Positions 6,100 to 6,183 of a DNA stretch of 6,183 nucleotides are shown in pieces; positions within the stretch are counted from its first letter, which is position 1; each line of letters opens with the position of its first letter. The notes under the pieces are model-generated. The model saw only the letters and a program-made list of their open reading frames with translations, had not been told where the DNA came from and did no database searches. Both the position numbers and the translations under genes were made by a program. Source of the DNA: Bacteroidota bacterium (lineage in GTDB: Bacteria > Bacteroidota > Bacteroidia > Chitinophagales > Chitinophagaceae); the NCBI GenBank assembly GCA_023396345.1, contig JAEWWO010000140.1, forward strand, positions 1-6,183. The letters are read 5' to 3'.

Positions 6100-6183
6100 C
6101 TATTTTTCCGTATTGGCTTTTAGCTCAAGTAAAAAACCTTTGAATTTATTAAGCGACTGAATCAGCTTCAGGTTCACTTCAAT
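6100..6183 (-). CDS. C-terminal end of an unidentified protein (enters from right edge)
   Basis: The only minus-strand frame open to the window edge: 27 codons from 6183 down to a TAG at 6102-6100; the other two minus frames have stops within the first few codons. The residues (LKLIQSLNKFKGFLLELKANTEK at the end) are rich in Lys, Leu and Glu and look like the closing helix of a soluble protein. I do not recognise the family and the piece is too short to assign. It would be transcribed in the same direction as sod, but about 385 noncoding bases separate them, so they are probably not one operon. Confidence 0.5.
   Translation of the reverse strand: MEVNLKLIQSLNKFKGFLLELKANTEK

Noticed and set aside
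5943..6143. Plus-strand open frame of 66 codons in the sod upstream region
   Set aside because: It runs through hairpins 3 and 4 of the dyad element and overlaps the partial minus-strand gene. No promoter or start-site signal fits, and its composition is explained by the repeat structure.

Overview
The window most likely comes from a Bacteroidota chromosome, probably of the Chitinophagales/Sphingobacteriia kind. The evidence is the low GC content, three good matches to the Bacteroidota -7 promoter element TAnnTTTG just upstream of genes, the lack of clear Shine-Dalgarno sequences, and protein types common in that phylum: a large-insert secreted subtilase, a lipoprotein Fe/Mn superoxide dismutase and a Bacteroidota-style MnmE. 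The taxonomic placement is inference.

Layout, left to right: (1) 1-453, minus strand, the N-terminal part of an acetyl-CoA synthetase (acs) that runs off the left edge. (2) 586-1485, plus strand, a DUF72/YecE-like protein transcribed divergently from acs. (3) 1486-1780, a gap between convergent genes that holds a nested inverted repeat and a small GC-richer patch. (4) 1781-3142, minus strand, mnmE (trmE), a tRNA-modification GTPase. (5) 3254-4867, plus strand, a secreted S8 (subtilisin-like) serine peptidase, divergent from mnmE across 111 bp. (6) 4892-4932, a perfect 19-bp-stem bidirectional terminator shared by the peptidase and the gene facing it. (7) 4950-5714, minus strand, a lipoprotein superoxide dismutase with Mn-type second-shell residues. 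(8) 5715-6099, a noncoding stretch with the sod promoter, a palindrome upstream of it, and a roughly 210-270 bp dyad-symmetric element carrying four small GC-rich hairpins. (9) 6100-6183, minus strand, the last 27 codons of an unidentified gene entering from the right edge.

Every complete gene stands alone in its transcription unit; orientations alternate -, +, -, +, -, so there is no operon and no sign that the genes work as one system. Acs is central carbon metabolism, MnmE is tRNA wobble-uridine modification, and the peptidase and SOD are both predicted to leave the cytoplasm. I see no mobile-element gene, CRISPR array, rRNA or tRNA. I found no new multi-gene system. The most interesting signal is noncoding: the symmetric four-hairpin element at about 5857-6067.
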